A stretch of 53,639 nucleotides of DNA from positions 10,882 to 64,520 of the forward strand of contig VBAT01000013.1 in NCBI GenBank assembly GCA_005884665.1, written 5' to 3'. The notes beneath the pieces were generated by a model that worked only from the letters and a program-made list of their open reading frames with translations, searched no databases and was not told where the DNA came from. Both the position numbers and the translations under genes were made by a program. The stretch comes from Bacteroidota bacterium (GTDB taxonomy: Bacteria; Bacteroidota; Bacteroidia; Chitinophagales; Chitinophagaceae). Positions 7,749-18,431 of this stretch are shown here, piece after piece. The stretch's first letter is position 1. Each line of letters opens with the position of its first letter.

Positions 7749-10700
7749 TCATCTTTTGATAAACTGCACCGTCGTCTTTGTTTTCCCATCCGCCGACAGT
7801 ATCTCAATAAAGTAAATGCCTTTGCTGTACCCGCTCACATTGAACGTTGTGGTGATCGATACCTGGGTTTTATCTATTAGCCGTTGTGTCATCATCCTGC
7901 GGTTCGCATCATAGATCGTTATCTTGAGCTTGCCATTGGCATTCTCTTCATATTGCAACGTAAGTATATTATCTACAGGGTTGGGATATACTTTTACATA
8001 AATTTTCGGGCTCACCTGGTTTAGTACAGTTACTTTCATCGTTTTGGTTGAACTGGCTCCATCATCATCAATTACTTTTAGTTCGAATGTATAGATACCC
8101 GTCGTCAGGTCCGATACCGTGGCTATCGCCGTTGAACCGTTTGTGATCGTTGCCTGCGTAGGACCCGCTACCTGTGTCCATTTATAGGCTGCTATCACTC
8201 CATCCACATCCGAGGATGTATTGCCATGCACCTGTGTGCTATTGACCGGAAGGGTGATCGTAATATCATTATCCGTTCTTGCCGTCGGCGGCTGGTTGGC
8301 TGATGGTGGCGCTGCATTCACTGTGACCGTAATATTATCCGTTGCTGTACCTCCCCTGTTATCTGTCACCGTCAGTTTGAACACATACACTCCCTGTACC
8401 AGGTTATAGAGCCCGGTGGTAGCTGCGCCTGTGTTGGCTATCGTATAATTATTCGTTCCAGGACCACTCACATAGCTCCATGTATAGGTTTGGATCGTTC
8501 CATCCGCGTCGATCCCACTTCCATACAGTGTCGTTGTGTTAGTAGGTAATGTGATCGTAATATCGGCTCCCGCATTGGCTGTTGGCAACTGGTTAGCTAC
8601 CTGGATCACCGTCACCTTTACACTATCGGTAGCTGTAGCTCCGCTGTTATCTCTTACCGTAAGCCTGAACACATACACTCCCTGCACCAGGTTATTGAGC
8701 CCGGTTGAAGCATTATTGGGTGTAGTTAAACTATAAGTATTCGTGCCGGCAGGACCACTTACATATGCCCACTGGTATGATGCTATCGTTCCATCAGCGT
8801 CATTGCCTGACCCGGTAAGCATTGTCGAGTTCTGCGGCAGTGTAAGTGTGATATCACTACCCGCATTAGCACTCGGCGGCTGGTTAGCCGGAGGTGTGGC
8901 TCCAACAACCGTTACCCGGACACTGTCTATCCCGGTAGCTCCGCTGTTATCGGTTACCGTCAGCCTGAACACATACACTCCCTGCACAAGACTGTTCAGA
9001 CCTGTTGAAGCGCTGGCAGGACTATTTAAACTATAGTACGTATTACCTGGGCCGCTCCTGTAGCTCCAGCTGTAGGCAGCTATCGTTCCATCTGCATCAT
9101 AACCACTTCCTATCAGCATCGTTGAGTTCTGTGGCAGCGTCATCGTGATATCACTACCGGCATTAGCTACCGGTGGCTGGTTGACAGCCGCATTCACTGT
9201 TATTACGATATCATCCGTTGAACTGGCTCCATCGTTATCCGTCACTGTCAACCGGAACGTATAGGTTCCCTGCGACAGACCCGTGATACCTGTTAATATT
9301 CCACCAGGGTTGGTTATCGTATAGCTGCCCCCTGCAGGACCACTTACATAGCTCCAGCCGTAGGAGGCTATCGTTCCATCGGGGTCACTGGATCCTCCTC
9401 CATTTAAGTTGGCAAAGCTCGTCGGAAGGGTGATCGTGATATTATTACCTGCATTGGCCACTGGTGGTACATTGGCTATATTGCTTACTACGATCGTTAC
9501 ATTATCGTCATCAATAGCTCCCTGGTTATCGGTTACCCTTAACTGGAACACATACGTACCCACTGCTGTAAGACCGTTGACCTGCGTTGTTGATCCTGCA
9601 GGTGTCGTTATCACAGGCGTTACAGATCCAGGGCCCGTCACAAAGCTCCATGCATATGTCGCTATCGTTCCATCGGGGTCAAAGGATGCTGTTCCATCAA
9701 GACCCGCCGTCGCAGTTGGCTGGTTAATGGTAACATTGTTACCTGCACTGGCTACCGGCGGCTGGTTGGAAGGCACAGAAGCATTTACAATAACTATGAT
9801 ATCATCTGTAGCTGTCGCTCCATTGTTATCCGTTACTGTTAGTCTAAACGTATAGCTTCCTACTACCGTAAGACCGGTTATCCCTGTAGCCCATGCACCT
9901 GGCGTAGTTACCAAAGCCGGCGCAGGCCCCCCTGTAAACGTCCATGAATGGCCCGTGATCGTTCCATCTGCGTCCGTTCCACTACCGCTTAGGTTGGCTA
10001 TAGTCGTCGGCAGGGTTATCGTTATATTATTACCTGCATTGGCCAAAGGCGGCTGGTTGGCTGCAGGGTTCACTATTATCATCATTGTATCTGTTCCCGT
10101 AGCTCCGATGTTATCCGTTACCGTTAACCTGAACACATAGCTTCCCACTACCGTAAGACCACTCACATTGCTGTTCTGCCCAGTCGGTGTAGCTATCACA
10201 GGCGTCACAGGTCCGCTTACAAAGCTCCATGCATAACCCGCGATCGTTCCATCTACGTCCGTTCCACTACCATTTACGCTCGATGTAGTGGTTGGAAGGG
10301 TTATCGTTTTATTATTACCCGCATTAGCCGTTGGCGGCTGGTTAGGTGCTGCAAGCACGATCACCCGGACCGTATCTGTTCCTGTCGCTCCCAGGTTATC
10401 GGTAACCGTTAACCTGAACAAATAAGTTCCCACTGTCGTAAGACCACTTACCCCGGTACTGGGTTGAGTGGGTGCTGCCAGCGTTCCCCCCGGAGGCGTC
10501 GTTCCTATTTTTGTCCAGCTATAGGATGCTATCGTTCCATCGGCGTCCGTTCCCGATCCAACCAGCTGCGCTGTCGAGGTAGGAAGCGTGATAGTTACAT
10601 CACTTCCCGCATTGGCTGTCGGTGGAAGGTTCACTGCAGGGTTCACCGTTATTCTCATCGTATCCACTCCCGTCAGTCCCAGGTTATCGGTAACCGTTAA

Positions 10701-12026
10701 CTTAAAGTAATAAACGCCTGGCGTCGTCAGCCCTCCCATCAGCGATACAGCTCCATTAGGCGTTCCGATCGTGTAGGTCGCCGGGCCACCCGCATACGAC
10801 CACTGGTACGAAGCTATCGTACCATCAACGTCCGTACCACTGCCCGTCACCTGTACCGAGACCGTAGGCAGCGTCATTGTCTTATCAGGACCCGCATTGG
10901 CTACCGGAGGTTGGTTGCCCGACGTAGGGCAATTCATTAATGTAACTGCATTTACAAAAGCGATATCCACCGCATTACGTGGTGAAGGACCGGCATTGGC
11001 CAACACTAATTGTGCAGCCACGCAGGCACTTTGCATTGTTACCGCGTATTGAGCAGGGATCACATATTCAGCATGATTATTTGCATTATTAGGGTTCACT
11101 CCATTATTACCGCTTACATTCCCGCTAACATATGCTAACCCGGAAGGTGTGCTACCATAACTACCATTAGTAACAACAGCATTACCTCCATCAGATGGAG
11201 AATAGTACCAGTTGTTAACCACATTACCTGTAGCCGAATAAGCGATATCGGAACCATAACCGGAACCGGTTGCATTATTTCTTCCGAATTTCCATACTAC
11301 GTTATTACGGATATCTGCATTCGGGGCTCCGACGGGCGAATAGTTACAGTGAACAAGAGGGTTTCTTTCACCCACATCACCCGCTGCAGCAGGGCTGTAC
11401 AGGTTATGGTGCAGCGTAACACTCTGACCTGTTACAAGAGTACAACCAGAATAACTGGAATTGTTCGGTGCACCGCCACCGATGATACACCATTGCACAG
11501 TTACATTTTTTGTAACACCGGCATTGTCTCCCGCTATATCAATATTTCCGTCACGGTTGCCCCAGCTTGTACAATTGGTAATTAAGATATCATGAGATCC
11601 ATCAACAACATTGATACCGTCACCGCCTCCATTGGTAACATGCAGGCCTTTCAAAATACAGTGATGGGTATTAGCGCCATCAAAGCTGATGGCATCACCG
11701 TTGTTCTGGTTGTCGATGGTGATATTCTGCCCAGTAGCGTCAATAGTGAGATAAGATATGTTGATCAAGTCAAACCGGCCAAAGATGGTTCCCGACACAT
11801 CGAATACGATGGTGCGGTTAGAACCAATACCGTTTGTCAATGAACCGGCACCAGATGCGTTCAGGTTGGTTACATGATAAACCGTGGCACTGTTTGAACC
11901 ACCAACAGCGTTAGCACCGAAGCCTTCGTTGAGGATGGTTTGACCAAGAACAGAATTTGAAATCGCGACTGAGAAGAAAAAAGAAAATAAGTGTAAAAGT
12001 TTTACATAGGTCGTTTTGGTTTTCAT
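7749..12026 (-). CDS. secreted pectate-lyase-like (PL1-type) protein with ten PKD repeats and a T9SS sorting domain
   Basis: The 1425-residue protein has a signal peptide (to about residue 29, SVLGQ), a right-handed parallel beta-helix domain resembling PL1 pectate lyases (about 30-365: YLTIDATGQNITID, SHDILITNCTSWGNRDGNIDI, NVTVQW, VTLHHNLYS, GERNPLVH with the candidate catalytic Arg, IRNNVVWKFG), ten PKD/Ig-like repeats of about 90-100 residues starting NQPPVANAG (about 370-1330), and a C-terminal T9SS type A domain (YPNPVDNILTLQY ... KTTVQFIKR). It should be exported across the outer membrane by the type IX system and anchored or released at the surface, acting on pectin-like or other acidic polysaccharide. 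The repeats are also alike in DNA, so the array may change length. A paralogue without the repeat array lies at 13355-14722. The antisense strand carries long open frames produced by the repeats. Confidence 0.9.
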   Translation of the reverse strand: MKTKTTYVKLLHLFSFFFSVAISNSVLGQTILNEGFGANAVGGSNSATVYHVTNLNASGAGSLTNGIGSNRTIVFDVSGTIFGRFDLINISYLTIDATGQNITIDNQNNGDAISFDGANTHHCILKGLHVTNGGGDGINVVDGSHDILITNCTSWGNRDGNIDIAGDNAGVTKNVTVQWCIIGGGAPNNSSYSGCTLVTGQSVTLHHNLYSPAAAGDVGERNPLVHCNYSPVGAPNADIRNNVVWKFGRNNATGSGYGSDIAYSATGNVVNNWYYSPSDGGNAVVTNGSYGSTPSGLAYVSGNVSGNNGVNPNNANNHAEYVIPAQYAVTMQSACVAAQLVLANAGPSPRNAVDIAFVNAVTLMNCPTSGNQPPVANAGPDKTMTLPTVSVQVTGSGTDVDGTIASYQWSYAGGPATYTIGTPNGAVSLMGGLTTPGVYYFKLTVTDNLGLTGVDTMRITVNPAVNLPPTANAGSDVTITLPTSTAQLVGSGTDADGTIASYSWTKIGTTPPGGTLAAPTQPSTGVSGLTTVGTYLFRLTVTDNLGATGTDTVRVIVLAAPNQPPTANAGNNKTITLPTTTSSVNGSGTDVDGTIAGYAWSFVSGPVTPVIATPTGQNSNVSGLTVVGSYVFRLTVTDNIGATGTDTMMIIVNPAANQPPLANAGNNITITLPTTIANLSGSGTDADGTITGHSWTFTGGPAPALVTTPGAWATGITGLTVVGSYTFRLTVTDNNGATATDDIIVIVNASVPSNQPPVASAGNNVTINQPTATAGLDGTASFDPDGTIATYAWSFVTGPGSVTPVITTPAGSTTQVNGLTAVGTYVFQLRVTDNQGAIDDDNVTIVVSNIANVPPVANAGNNITITLPTSFANLNGGGSSDPDGTIASYGWSYVSGPAGGSYTITNPGGILTGITGLSQGTYTFRLTVTDNDGASSTDDIVITVNAAVNQPPVANAGSDITMTLPQNSTMLIGSGYDADGTIAAYSWSYRSGPGNTYYSLNSPASASTGLNSLVQGVYVFRLTVTDNSGATGIDSVRVTVVGATPPANQPPSANAGSDITLTLPQNSTMLTGSGNDADGTIASYQWAYVSGPAGTNTYSLTTPNNASTGLNNLVQGVYVFRLTVRDNSGATATDSVKVTVIQVANQLPTANAGADITITLPTNTTTLYGSGIDADGTIQTYTWSYVSGPGTNNYTIANTGAATTGLYNLVQGVYVFKLTVTDNRGGTATDNITVTVNAAPPSANQPPTARTDNDITITLPVNSTQVHGNTSSDVDGVIAAYKWTQVAGPTQATITNGSTAIATVSDLTTGIYTFELKVIDDDGASSTKTMKVTVLNQVSPKIYVKVYPNPVDNILTLQYEENANGKLKITIYDANRRMMTQRLIDKTQVSITTTFNVSGYSKGIYFIEILSADGKTKTTVQFIKR
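8030..10925 (-). repeat. array of ten PKD-coding repeats
   Basis: Ten in-frame units of roughly 270-300 bp each begin with a variant of NQPPxANAG and contain SGSGTDADGTIASYxW and FRLTVTDNxGA. The DNA of adjacent units is similar enough for unequal recombination (for example the repeated GCTATCGTTCCATC on the plus strand). Boundaries are approximate. Confidence 0.85.
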
Positions 12027-12484
12027 AGCGTTTTACGTTTCATAGCAAAATTGGATTTAGCCAGAATTAACCTATTGGTCCGTCCAGGAAAATTCTGATA
12101 GGGTTTTACAAAGATTATACCGATTGAATGTAATATCTAAACATTTAATCCAGAAAATGAAAGAGTAGTGCAAAATCGGGTATAAGTGATTACCTGAAAT
12201 GTAAAAACAACGCAGGGTAATTACTGTGGAAATCTATAACTCAAAATAAATGAATTGATTGAATGTCCTAAAAGGCATTACTGAACTTGAAGATATGATT
12301 CAGATCATTGATAGTCCGATTGCTATAAAGGGAAACACTTATTGCCAATTGAGATTTCGGATTAACATATTAATCAACTGTTTTTCCTCTGAAGTATACT
12401 GCGCAAACATTGATTTCGCGGTATAATGAAGTGAACAAACTGGCAATAAGAGTTTGTGTAACAGAGCAACCATTAACGGTATTA
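12027..12484. other. 458-bp intergenic region, no clear gene
   Basis: The gap lies upstream of the PKD/lyase gene and downstream of the methyltransferase gene, both on the minus strand. A weak -7-like box, CAATTTTG on the minus strand (12046-12053), is the only promoter-like signal I see; there is no matching -33 element. No hairpin with a T-run and no open frame worth calling were found. Confidence 0.4.
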
Positions 12485-13162
12485 CTATTCAGGGAAGCGA
12501 TACATGGTTATGGATTTCTTCATACCCATAAACATTTCACGATACACTTTCCCATCGGGGAATAGTGCTTTCATTTCCTTTTCTGTTATCAGGTTGATTT
12601 CACTGACAAGGTGTTTGGCAGCTGCTTTATCCGGGATCTTGGTATAATGACCCAGGTTGAAACGACGGGTCAGGAACACTCTTGTTCCAAATGGCAGCCA
12701 TTGAAAGAAAGGAAATAACCAATGAGGTTCTATGGGAAACCAGTAATTAGGAGTTTGTACAAAATAGTATCTGCCCACACGCATGGCTTCATTGGCCATC
12801 TTTTTATGATTCGCTTTATCGTATAAATGTTCGATCACGGAGTTAGAATGTACGATGTCAAATTGCCCATCCTTGTATTCTGCAAGATTGGTAGCATCGC
12901 CTTTTACACTTACCACATTACTGCTCCGCGTGGAATTCTTTTCGAGGTTTAATAAAGTAATATGGACATCATTCGTATCCAGGTAATTCATTCGCTCCCA
13001 GTATACCTCAAGCCCGCCAATATCGAGGATACGCACCGGCCGGCCGGGGTTTTCTGCTTTAACTTTATCTAAAAGGCTGATAAAAAACTTGAATCTTTTT
13101 TCTCTGAACTTCTGATTGATGGAATCTTTATAGACAGGATTCAGGAAGGTACTTGATGCCAT
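12485..13162 (-). CDS. class I SAM-dependent methyltransferase
   Basis: A 225-residue soluble protein with the Rossmann-type SAM-binding core: motif I RILDIGG, the acidic end of strand 2 (LLNLEKNS), VKGDATNLAEY, and motif IV QFDIVHSNSVIEHLYD. This is the Methyltransf_11/23 pattern. The C-terminal half, with FPIEPHWLFPFFQWLPFGTR, resembles methyltransferases of surface glycan or lipid modification clusters, but no substrate can be assigned. It lies between two secreted lyase-like genes on the same strand, with gaps of about 190 and 460 bp, so an operon is unlikely. Confidence 0.85.
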   Translation of the reverse strand: MASSTFLNPVYKDSINQKFREKRFKFFISLLDKVKAENPGRPVRILDIGGLEVYWERMNYLDTNDVHITLLNLEKNSTRSSNVVSVKGDATNLAEYKDGQFDIVHSNSVIEHLYDKANHKKMANEAMRVGRYYFVQTPNYWFPIEPHWLFPFFQWLPFGTRVFLTRRFNLGHYTKIPDKAAAKHLVSEINLITEKEMKALFPDGKVYREMFMGMKKSITMYRFPE

Positions 13163-13354
13163 AGTTCTGGTATAACGGTTAAAATATATTATGTTTTTTT
13201 GTAAGCTTTCCGGGAAGGGTTAGGATTAACGGGCTCAATATACAAAAGTAATATCCGTCATGCAAGTTTCCTAAGTATAAATACGGTTAAATAACCACGA
13301 TCATCTTGCACCCGTTTAAAGGAGAGAATTAAAATTACTGTTAGGCGGGAGGGT

Positions 13355-14722
13355 CTATCGCTTTGAAGCCGGTTTAACCGATACAGTGACCGTATCCATT
13401 GTTGTCTCTCCATTGTTATCAGTGGCAGCAAGGCTGAATACATAGTTTCCAGGCAGGAGATTGCTCAGCACCGCCAGTGGTTTATTGGTGTTTTTCAGAA
13501 TATATTTCCGGGGGCCGCTGAGCTTATTCCATTCATAACTAACGATTTTTCCATCCGCATCTGAAGCCACTCCCTTTAAGATCACGGAATCCACAGGGAG
13601 GTTTATACTAATATCGCTTCCCGCATCAACCCGCGGAGCCTGATTGGCAATAGGATGGCAATTAGCCAGGGAAACAGCGCTGATCAATGCGCTATCAATA
13701 GGATCCAAAGGGCGGGGACCTGCTTCCGCCAGTACTTTTTTGGCTGCAGTACAGGCGTCCTGTATGGTAACAGGTGCAACTTTCCATGGGACTACCACAT
13801 TACTAACTGCATTGGGATCGACACCTTCATTGCCACTTATATTGCCTGACGCATAAACCTTTGATCCCACCGCATTGTGGTTTTTGATGATGGCACTTGG
13901 CTGTTCCGATGTGCTCATATAATAATTGTTGCGCGCCTGAAGCGTACCTCCATAGTCAGCACAGCTGCCATAGCCAAAGCCACCATCGCTATGTCCCCAA
14001 TTCCAAACGACATTGTTGGTAAAATCCGCCATTAAATAAGAAATGATGTTCGGCTTATAATCAGTTGCATTGTGCACAAGCGGGTTTCGTTCTCCTGCAC
14101 CATTGCCGGCACTTGAAAACAAATTATGATGAATGCTTACGTTCTTTGTTCCTGGAAAAGCGATAAGCATCGCACCGGAGACGCTATGACCAAAAATGCA
14201 CCACTGCACGGTGATATTATAACATCCATCTGTGATATCAAGATCGCCATCACCGTTGTTTGAACTTGAGCAATGATCAAAAACGATGTTATAGCAGTTG
14301 CGGACAACACTGAAACCATCATTGCCTGCATTGCGGACGCGAATATTCCTGACAATGATATCGTGACATCCATTCTGAAACGACAAACAATCGCCGCCGG
14401 GGCCGGTATTATCAAGCGTGATACCGGGTGATGGTGCGGTGGAACCGTCGATCGTGAGATTGCTTACAACGAGATTATGATCGGAAGCATCCCAGCGAAA
14501 TCCTTTGATGATGCCGGCAACATCAAATACAATGGTCCTGTCGCTGCCGATTGCATCGTAAAGACTCCCTTGCCCATATGCATTGAGATTGGTTACATGC
14601 ACTATTTTTTTCCCGGCACCGCCTTTCGTCACAGCTCCAAAACCTTCATATTTATTTTGGGCAAACAGAAGACTGTTCAGCAAAAAAAAGGAGATGAGTA
14701 TACAGATCGGTGGCCGGTACAT
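13355..14722 (-). CDS. secreted pectate-lyase-like (PL1-type) protein with one PKD domain
   Basis: From the ATG at 14720-14722 the protein has 455 residues: signal peptide (ICILISFFLLNSLLFAQ), a beta-helix lyase-like domain (FDVAGIIKGFRW, LTIDGSTAPSPGITLD, CHDIIVRNIRVRNAG, FDHCSSSNNGDGDLDI, NITVQWCIFG, VSIHHNLFSS, GERNPLVH) and one PKD domain in the last 95 residues (QAPRVDAGSDISINLPVDS ... TVTVSVKPASKR). The frame is open to 14869, but the signal peptide sets the start at 14722. It is a paralogue of the gene at 7749-12026 but lacks the T9SS domain, so it may be periplasmic or secreted by another route. No frame downstream of the stop encodes a lost sorting domain. Substrate is inferred only from the fold. 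Confidence 0.88.
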   Translation of the reverse strand: MYRPPICILISFFLLNSLLFAQNKYEGFGAVTKGGAGKKIVHVTNLNAYGQGSLYDAIGSDRTIVFDVAGIIKGFRWDASDHNLVVSNLTIDGSTAPSPGITLDNTGPGGDCLSFQNGCHDIIVRNIRVRNAGNDGFSVVRNCYNIVFDHCSSSNNGDGDLDITDGCYNITVQWCIFGHSVSGAMLIAFPGTKNVSIHHNLFSSAGNGAGERNPLVHNATDYKPNIISYLMADFTNNVVWNWGHSDGGFGYGSCADYGGTLQARNNYYMSTSEQPSAIIKNHNAVGSKVYASGNISGNEGVDPNAVSNVVVPWKVAPVTIQDACTAAKKVLAEAGPRPLDPIDSALISAVSLANCHPIANQAPRVDAGSDISINLPVDSVILKGVASDADGKIVSYEWNKLSGPRKYILKNTNKPLAVLSNLLPGNYVFSLAATDNNGETTMDTVTVSVKPASKR

Positions 14723-14833
14723 AAGGGTAATGAGGTAAGACCCTTGCAAATATAATAGCCCCTTCGCCCCTTCGGTATTATTATAATGATCCGGGAAAGC
14801 TTTGGTGAATAGTTTGTTATTGATATAAATGAA

Positions 14834-14856
14834 CATCCCGCCAGAGTGGCGGGATG
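14834..14856. terminator. perfect 10-bp hairpin CATCCCGCCA/TGGCGGGATG after nrdJ
   Basis: Arms 14834-14843 and 14847-14856 with a 3-nt loop form a strong hairpin about 50 bp after the nrdJ stop. There is only a weak T-rich tail on the minus strand, so it may end nrdJ transcription or be a dispersed CCCGCC/GGCGGG repeat; a similar hairpin is at 52471-52487. Confidence 0.5.
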
Positions 14857-14907
14857 TAGGTGGGTACAATCTTTGGTTTTCCGTCCGTGTTAATGATTAA
14901 CCAGATG

Positions 14908-17900
14908 TCAGCTACAGCCTCCCTGGTTACCACAATTAAAACATTTATAGCAGGTACCGCTTCTCATCATAATATGCCCGCATACGTTGCAAGCGGGTGC
15001 ATCGCTTTGCATGTTCTTGGCCACGGCGTTCACAGCATCCATTCCTGTATCCGTCTTTATATTTTGGGCTGCCCGTTGATTCTTGGACGGTTGATTTGAA
15101 CTGCCCCCCGATTGAGGAATGACGCGTATGCTTGACAATTCCTGTTTTTCATTCTTGGCATATTCCAGGTTGGAAGGAATATCATCCCAGTCATCAGCGC
15201 CTGTATTCATTACTTCCGGTTTATCCACCACATGCACCAGGTCGGTGCGTCCCAGGTATTCATAGCCGAGTACGCGGAAGATAAAGTCGACAATGGAAGT
15301 TGTCGATTTGATATTCGGGTGCTCAACAAAACCAGAGGGGTCAAACTTTGTGAAAGCAAATTTGTCAACAAACTCTTCAAGCGGTACGCCGTACTGCAGG
15401 CCGATAGAGATGGAAATGGCAAAACAGTTCATCATGCTGCGCATGGTGGCGCCTTCCTTGGCCATGTCGATAAAGATCTCACCCAATGTACCATCGGCAT
15501 ATTCACCTGTCCTGAGGAATACAGCCTGGCCATTTATCTTGGCCTTCTGCGTAAAGCCCCTGCGTTTGGCGGGCAATGAGCGGCGTTCGACAATGCTGGC
15601 CAGCTTTCTTTTCAACTTGGTGTCAGGAGAGTTCTGTACTCGTTTCTGCACTTCTTCCAGCAATTCGTCTATTGTCAGGTTTCCGAGGTCAACAATATTG
15701 GAAACATTGCCATTGGAAGGTTGTAGATTAGATATTTCTTCTACCTTAGTAACTGGCTCGGATTTCGAATTTTCTCCCTCGGATTTCTTCTTTTTATCTG
15801 ACTTGTTGCTCAACGGCTGTGAAAGTTTGGAACCATCGCGATAAAGTGCGCATGCTTTCAGCCCGATCTCCCAGCTTAGGAGGTAGGAATCAGCTATTTC
15901 TTCAACATTAGCTTCATTGGGAAGGTTGATCGTTTTTGAAATAGCGCCACTGATAAATGGTTGTGTGGCGCCCATCATGCGGATATGACCATGCGCATGT
16001 ATATAGCGCTGACCTTTTCTTCCGCATTTGTTGGCACAGTCAAAAACGGGCAGGTGTTCTTTTTTCAGACCCGGAGCTCCTTCAAGCATCATCGTTCCGC
16101 AGATATAATCATTGGCGGCTTCTATTTCTCCTTCGCTGAAGCCCAAAGCTTCGAGTAAACTCCATTCAAAATCGTTGTATTCGTCGGGACTGAATCCAAG
16201 ACGTTGCAGGCATTCTTCACCCAATGTATATTTATTAAATACAAAAGCGATATCAAAAGCGGCAACAACTGCAGCATCCAGGCGTTTGATCTCATCAGCA
16301 ATGAATCCTTTTTCACTCAGTGACTGGTGATTGATAAAGGGCGCTCCGGCAAATGAACCTGTGCCGGCCGCATATTTAATAATGGAGCCAGTTTCTTTTT
16401 CTGAATATCCCAGGTTCTTTAAAGCAACAGGTACCGACTGGTTGATGATCTTGAAATAACCGCCTCCTGATAATTTTTTAAATTTTACCAGGGCAAAATC
16501 GGGTTCAACGCCAGTTGTATCGCAATCCATTACCAGGCCGATCGTACCTGTAGGCGCGATCACAGTTGCCTGTGCATTGCGATAGCCGTATTTTTCTCCC
16601 AGCTCTACTGCGTCATCCCAGGCTTTGCAGGCAGCTTTGAGCATATAATCGGGACAATGTTCGGCTTTAATGCCCAGTGGTTTGAGGCTGAGCAATTCAT
16701 ACTCATCTGCATCATAAGCTGCCAGGCGGTGATTGCGCATGACACGCATCATATGTGCCTTGTTTGCTTCAAAACGCGGGAATGCACCGAGCGCCTGCGC
16801 CATCTCAGCTGAAGTCTTGTACGCAACGCCGGTCATTATTGCAGTGATAGCCCCGGCAATCGCTCTTGCTTCTTCGCTGTCATAAGGAATGCCGCTTACC
16901 ATTAACAATGTACCCAGGTTAGCATAGCCGAGACCCAGGGTCCTGTATTCATAACTTAACCGGGCCACTTCCTTCGAGGGGAACTGGGCCATCAGCACGG
17001 ATATTTCCAATACTACTGTCCAGAGGCGACAGTTATATTCATATCCTTCAACATCGAAGTAATTTTTTTCCGCATCATAAAACTTCATCAGGTTAGAGGA
17101 TGCAAGGTTGCAGGCAGTATTGTCGAGAAACATGTATTCAGAACAGGGATTGGACGCCCTTATTTCACCACCTTCAGGACAAGTATGCCATTGATTGATG
17201 GTAGTATTATATTGAGTACCCGGATCAGCACAACGCCAGGCAGCATAGGCGATCTTATTCCATATTTCTCTTGCTGGAACTTTTTTCATTACGCGACCAT
17301 CCATGCGGCCGATCAATTCCCAGTCATCATCAGCTTTCAGTTTGTCAAAAAATGAGTTGGGAATACGAACAGAGTTATTTGAATTCTGACCACTTACCGT
17401 TTTATAAGCCTCGCCTTCATAGTCGCTGTCATAACCGGCTTCGATCAGGGCACCCACTTTCTTTTCTTCTTCTACTTTCCAGTTGATGAACTCAACGATT
17501 TCCGGGTGATCGAGATCCAGGCAAACCATTTTGGCGGCTCTCCTGGTGGTACCTCCTGATTTAATTGCGCCGGCGGCACGATCACCGATCTTCAGGAAAC
17601 TCATCAAACCGGAAGACGTACCACCACCGCTCAATTTTTCTCCTTCGCCGCGAAGATTGGAAAAATTGGTCCCTACGCCCGATCCGTATTTGAATATCCT
17701 TGCTTCACGAACCCAGAGGTCCATGATACCACCATCGTTCACGAGATCATCATTCACACTTAATATAAAACAGGCATGAGGTTGGGGACGCTCGTAGGCT
17801 GAAGTGGATTTCTTTAATTCACCGTCTGCAGGATCTACATAATAATGTCCCTGTGGCTTGCCCTTGATACCATAGCTTTCATATAAACCAGTATTGAACC

Positions 17901-18315
17901 ATTGTGGTGAATTGGGAACACACATCTGGTTCAGGATAGAATAGACCAACTCTTCATAAAAGACCTGGGCATCTTTTGGCGAGGCGAAATAATCATATTT
18001 TTCACCCCATACTTTCCAGCAGTTGGCCAGGCGGTGAGCTACCTGTTTTGCTGATGTTTCCCTGCCGAGACTTCCATCGGCTTGCGGAACACCTGCTTTG
18101 CGGAAATATTTTTGCGCCAATATATCGGTTGCGATTTGGCTCCATTGCCTCGGCACCTCTACATTGTTCATTTCAAATACAACTTCACCGGTAGGATTGC
18201 GGATAACAGAAGTACGGTAATCGTACTCAAACATATCAAAAACATTAATGCCTTCGGAAGTATAGCGGCGACGAAATTGCAAACCGCTTTTGGCGGGGTG
18301 TTCCATACTTAGCAT
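14908..18315 (-). CDS. nrdJ: adenosylcobalamin-dependent (class II) ribonucleoside-diphosphate reductase
   Basis: This enzyme reduces ribonucleotides to deoxyribonucleotides using a coenzyme-B12 radical, without oxygen. The 1135-residue chain shows the RNR barrel: [60 protein letters not shown], the [20 protein letters not shown] motif with the active-site Cys and Glu, and [11 protein letters not shown]. The C-terminal part has a TSCPD-type region ([20 protein letters not shown]) and a Cys-rich tail ([20 protein letters not shown]) that fits the long vitamin-B12-dependent NrdJ type. Starts at 18313-18315 (MLSMEHP) and 18304-18306 (MEHP) are both possible. Upstream are a good promoter, a hairpin and two DnaA boxes. 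No class I subunits are seen nearby. Confidence 0.97.
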   Translation of the reverse strand: MLSMEHPAKSGLQFRRRYTSEGINVFDMFEYDYRTSVIRNPTGEVVFEMNNVEVPRQWSQIATDILAQKYFRKAGVPQADGSLGRETSAKQVAHRLANCWKVWGEKYDYFASPKDAQVFYEELVYSILNQMCVPNSPQWFNTGLYESYGIKGKPQGHYYVDPADGELKKSTSAYERPQPHACFILSVNDDLVNDGGIMDLWVREARIFKYGSGVGTNFSNLRGEGEKLSGGGTSSGLMSFLKIGDRAAGAIKSGGTTRRAAKMVCLDLDHPEIVEFINWKVEEEKKVGALIEAGYDSDYEGEAYKTVSGQNSNNSVRIPNSFFDKLKADDDWELIGRMDGRVMKKVPAREIWNKIAYAAWRCADPGTQYNTTINQWHTCPEGGEIRASNPCSEYMFLDNTACNLASSNLMKFYDAEKNYFDVEGYEYNCRLWTVVLEISVLMAQFPSKEVARLSYEYRTLGLGYANLGTLLMVSGIPYDSEEARAIAGAITAIMTGVAYKTSAEMAQALGAFPRFEANKAHMMRVMRNHRLAAYDADEYELLSLKPLGIKAEHCPDYMLKAACKAWDDAVELGEKYGYRNAQATVIAPTGTIGLVMDCDTTGVEPDFALVKFKKLSGGGYFKIINQSVPVALKNLGYSEKETGSIIKYAAGTGSFAGAPFINHQSLSEKGFIADEIKRLDAAVVAAFDIAFVFNKYTLGEECLQRLGFSPDEYNDFEWSLLEALGFSEGEIEAANDYICGTMMLEGAPGLKKEHLPVFDCANKCGRKGQRYIHAHGHIRMMGATQPFISGAISKTINLPNEANVEEIADSYLLSWEIGLKACALYRDGSKLSQPLSNKSDKKKKSEGENSKSEPVTKVEEISNLQPSNGNVSNIVDLGNLTIDELLEEVQKRVQNSPDTKLKRKLASIVERRSLPAKRRGFTQKAKINGQAVFLRTGEYADGTLGEIFIDMAKEGATMRSMMNCFAISISIGLQYGVPLEEFVDKFAFTKFDPSGFVEHPNIKSTTSIVDFIFRVLGYEYLGRTDLVHVVDKPEVMNTGADDWDDIPSNLEYAKNEKQELSSIRVIPQSGGSSNQPSKNQRAAQNIKTDTGMDAVNAVAKNMQSDAPACNVCGHIMMRSGTCYKCFNCGNQGGCS

Positions 18316-18354
18316 AACTAAAAAGAATTTACGGGTTATTGGCCTTAGTTCCAG

Positions 18355-18380
18355 AATCGACGCTCAGGCGAGTGTCGATT
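18355..18380 (-). promoter_or_regulatory. hairpin at the expected nrdJ transcript start
   Basis: Perfect 7-bp arms AATCGAC (18355-18361) and GTCGATT (18374-18380), with inner CTC/GAG pairing, lie just downstream of the -7 box. It would form a 5'-end stem-loop in the mRNA or serve as an operator for an unknown dimeric regulator. Confidence 0.5.
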
Positions 18381-18381
18381 A

Positions 18382-18412
18382 CGAAAATATTTTTTCATTA
18401 CATTATTTCAAA
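18382..18412 (-). promoter_or_regulatory. nrdJ promoter
   Basis: On the minus strand, TTTG (18409-18412), exactly 19 nt, then TATTTTCG (18382-18389; one mismatch to TAnnTTTG). The box lies about 70 nt upstream of the nrdJ start codons. Confidence 0.65.
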
Positions 18413-18431
18413 CCTTCAAATTTGCACATTG

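Noticed and set aside
8221..10700. Long plus-strand open frames across the PKD array
   Set aside because: They are antisense products of the repeated PKD codons; all have the same low-complexity pattern and no start context.
8030..10925. Regular repeats resembling a CRISPR or satellite array
   Set aside because: The units are 270-300 bp, in frame and code for PKD domains.
13258..13443. Lost T9SS domain in another frame after the small lyase gene
   Set aside because: The frame (LPLITMERQQWIRSLYRL and on) has no YPNP-type sorting motif.
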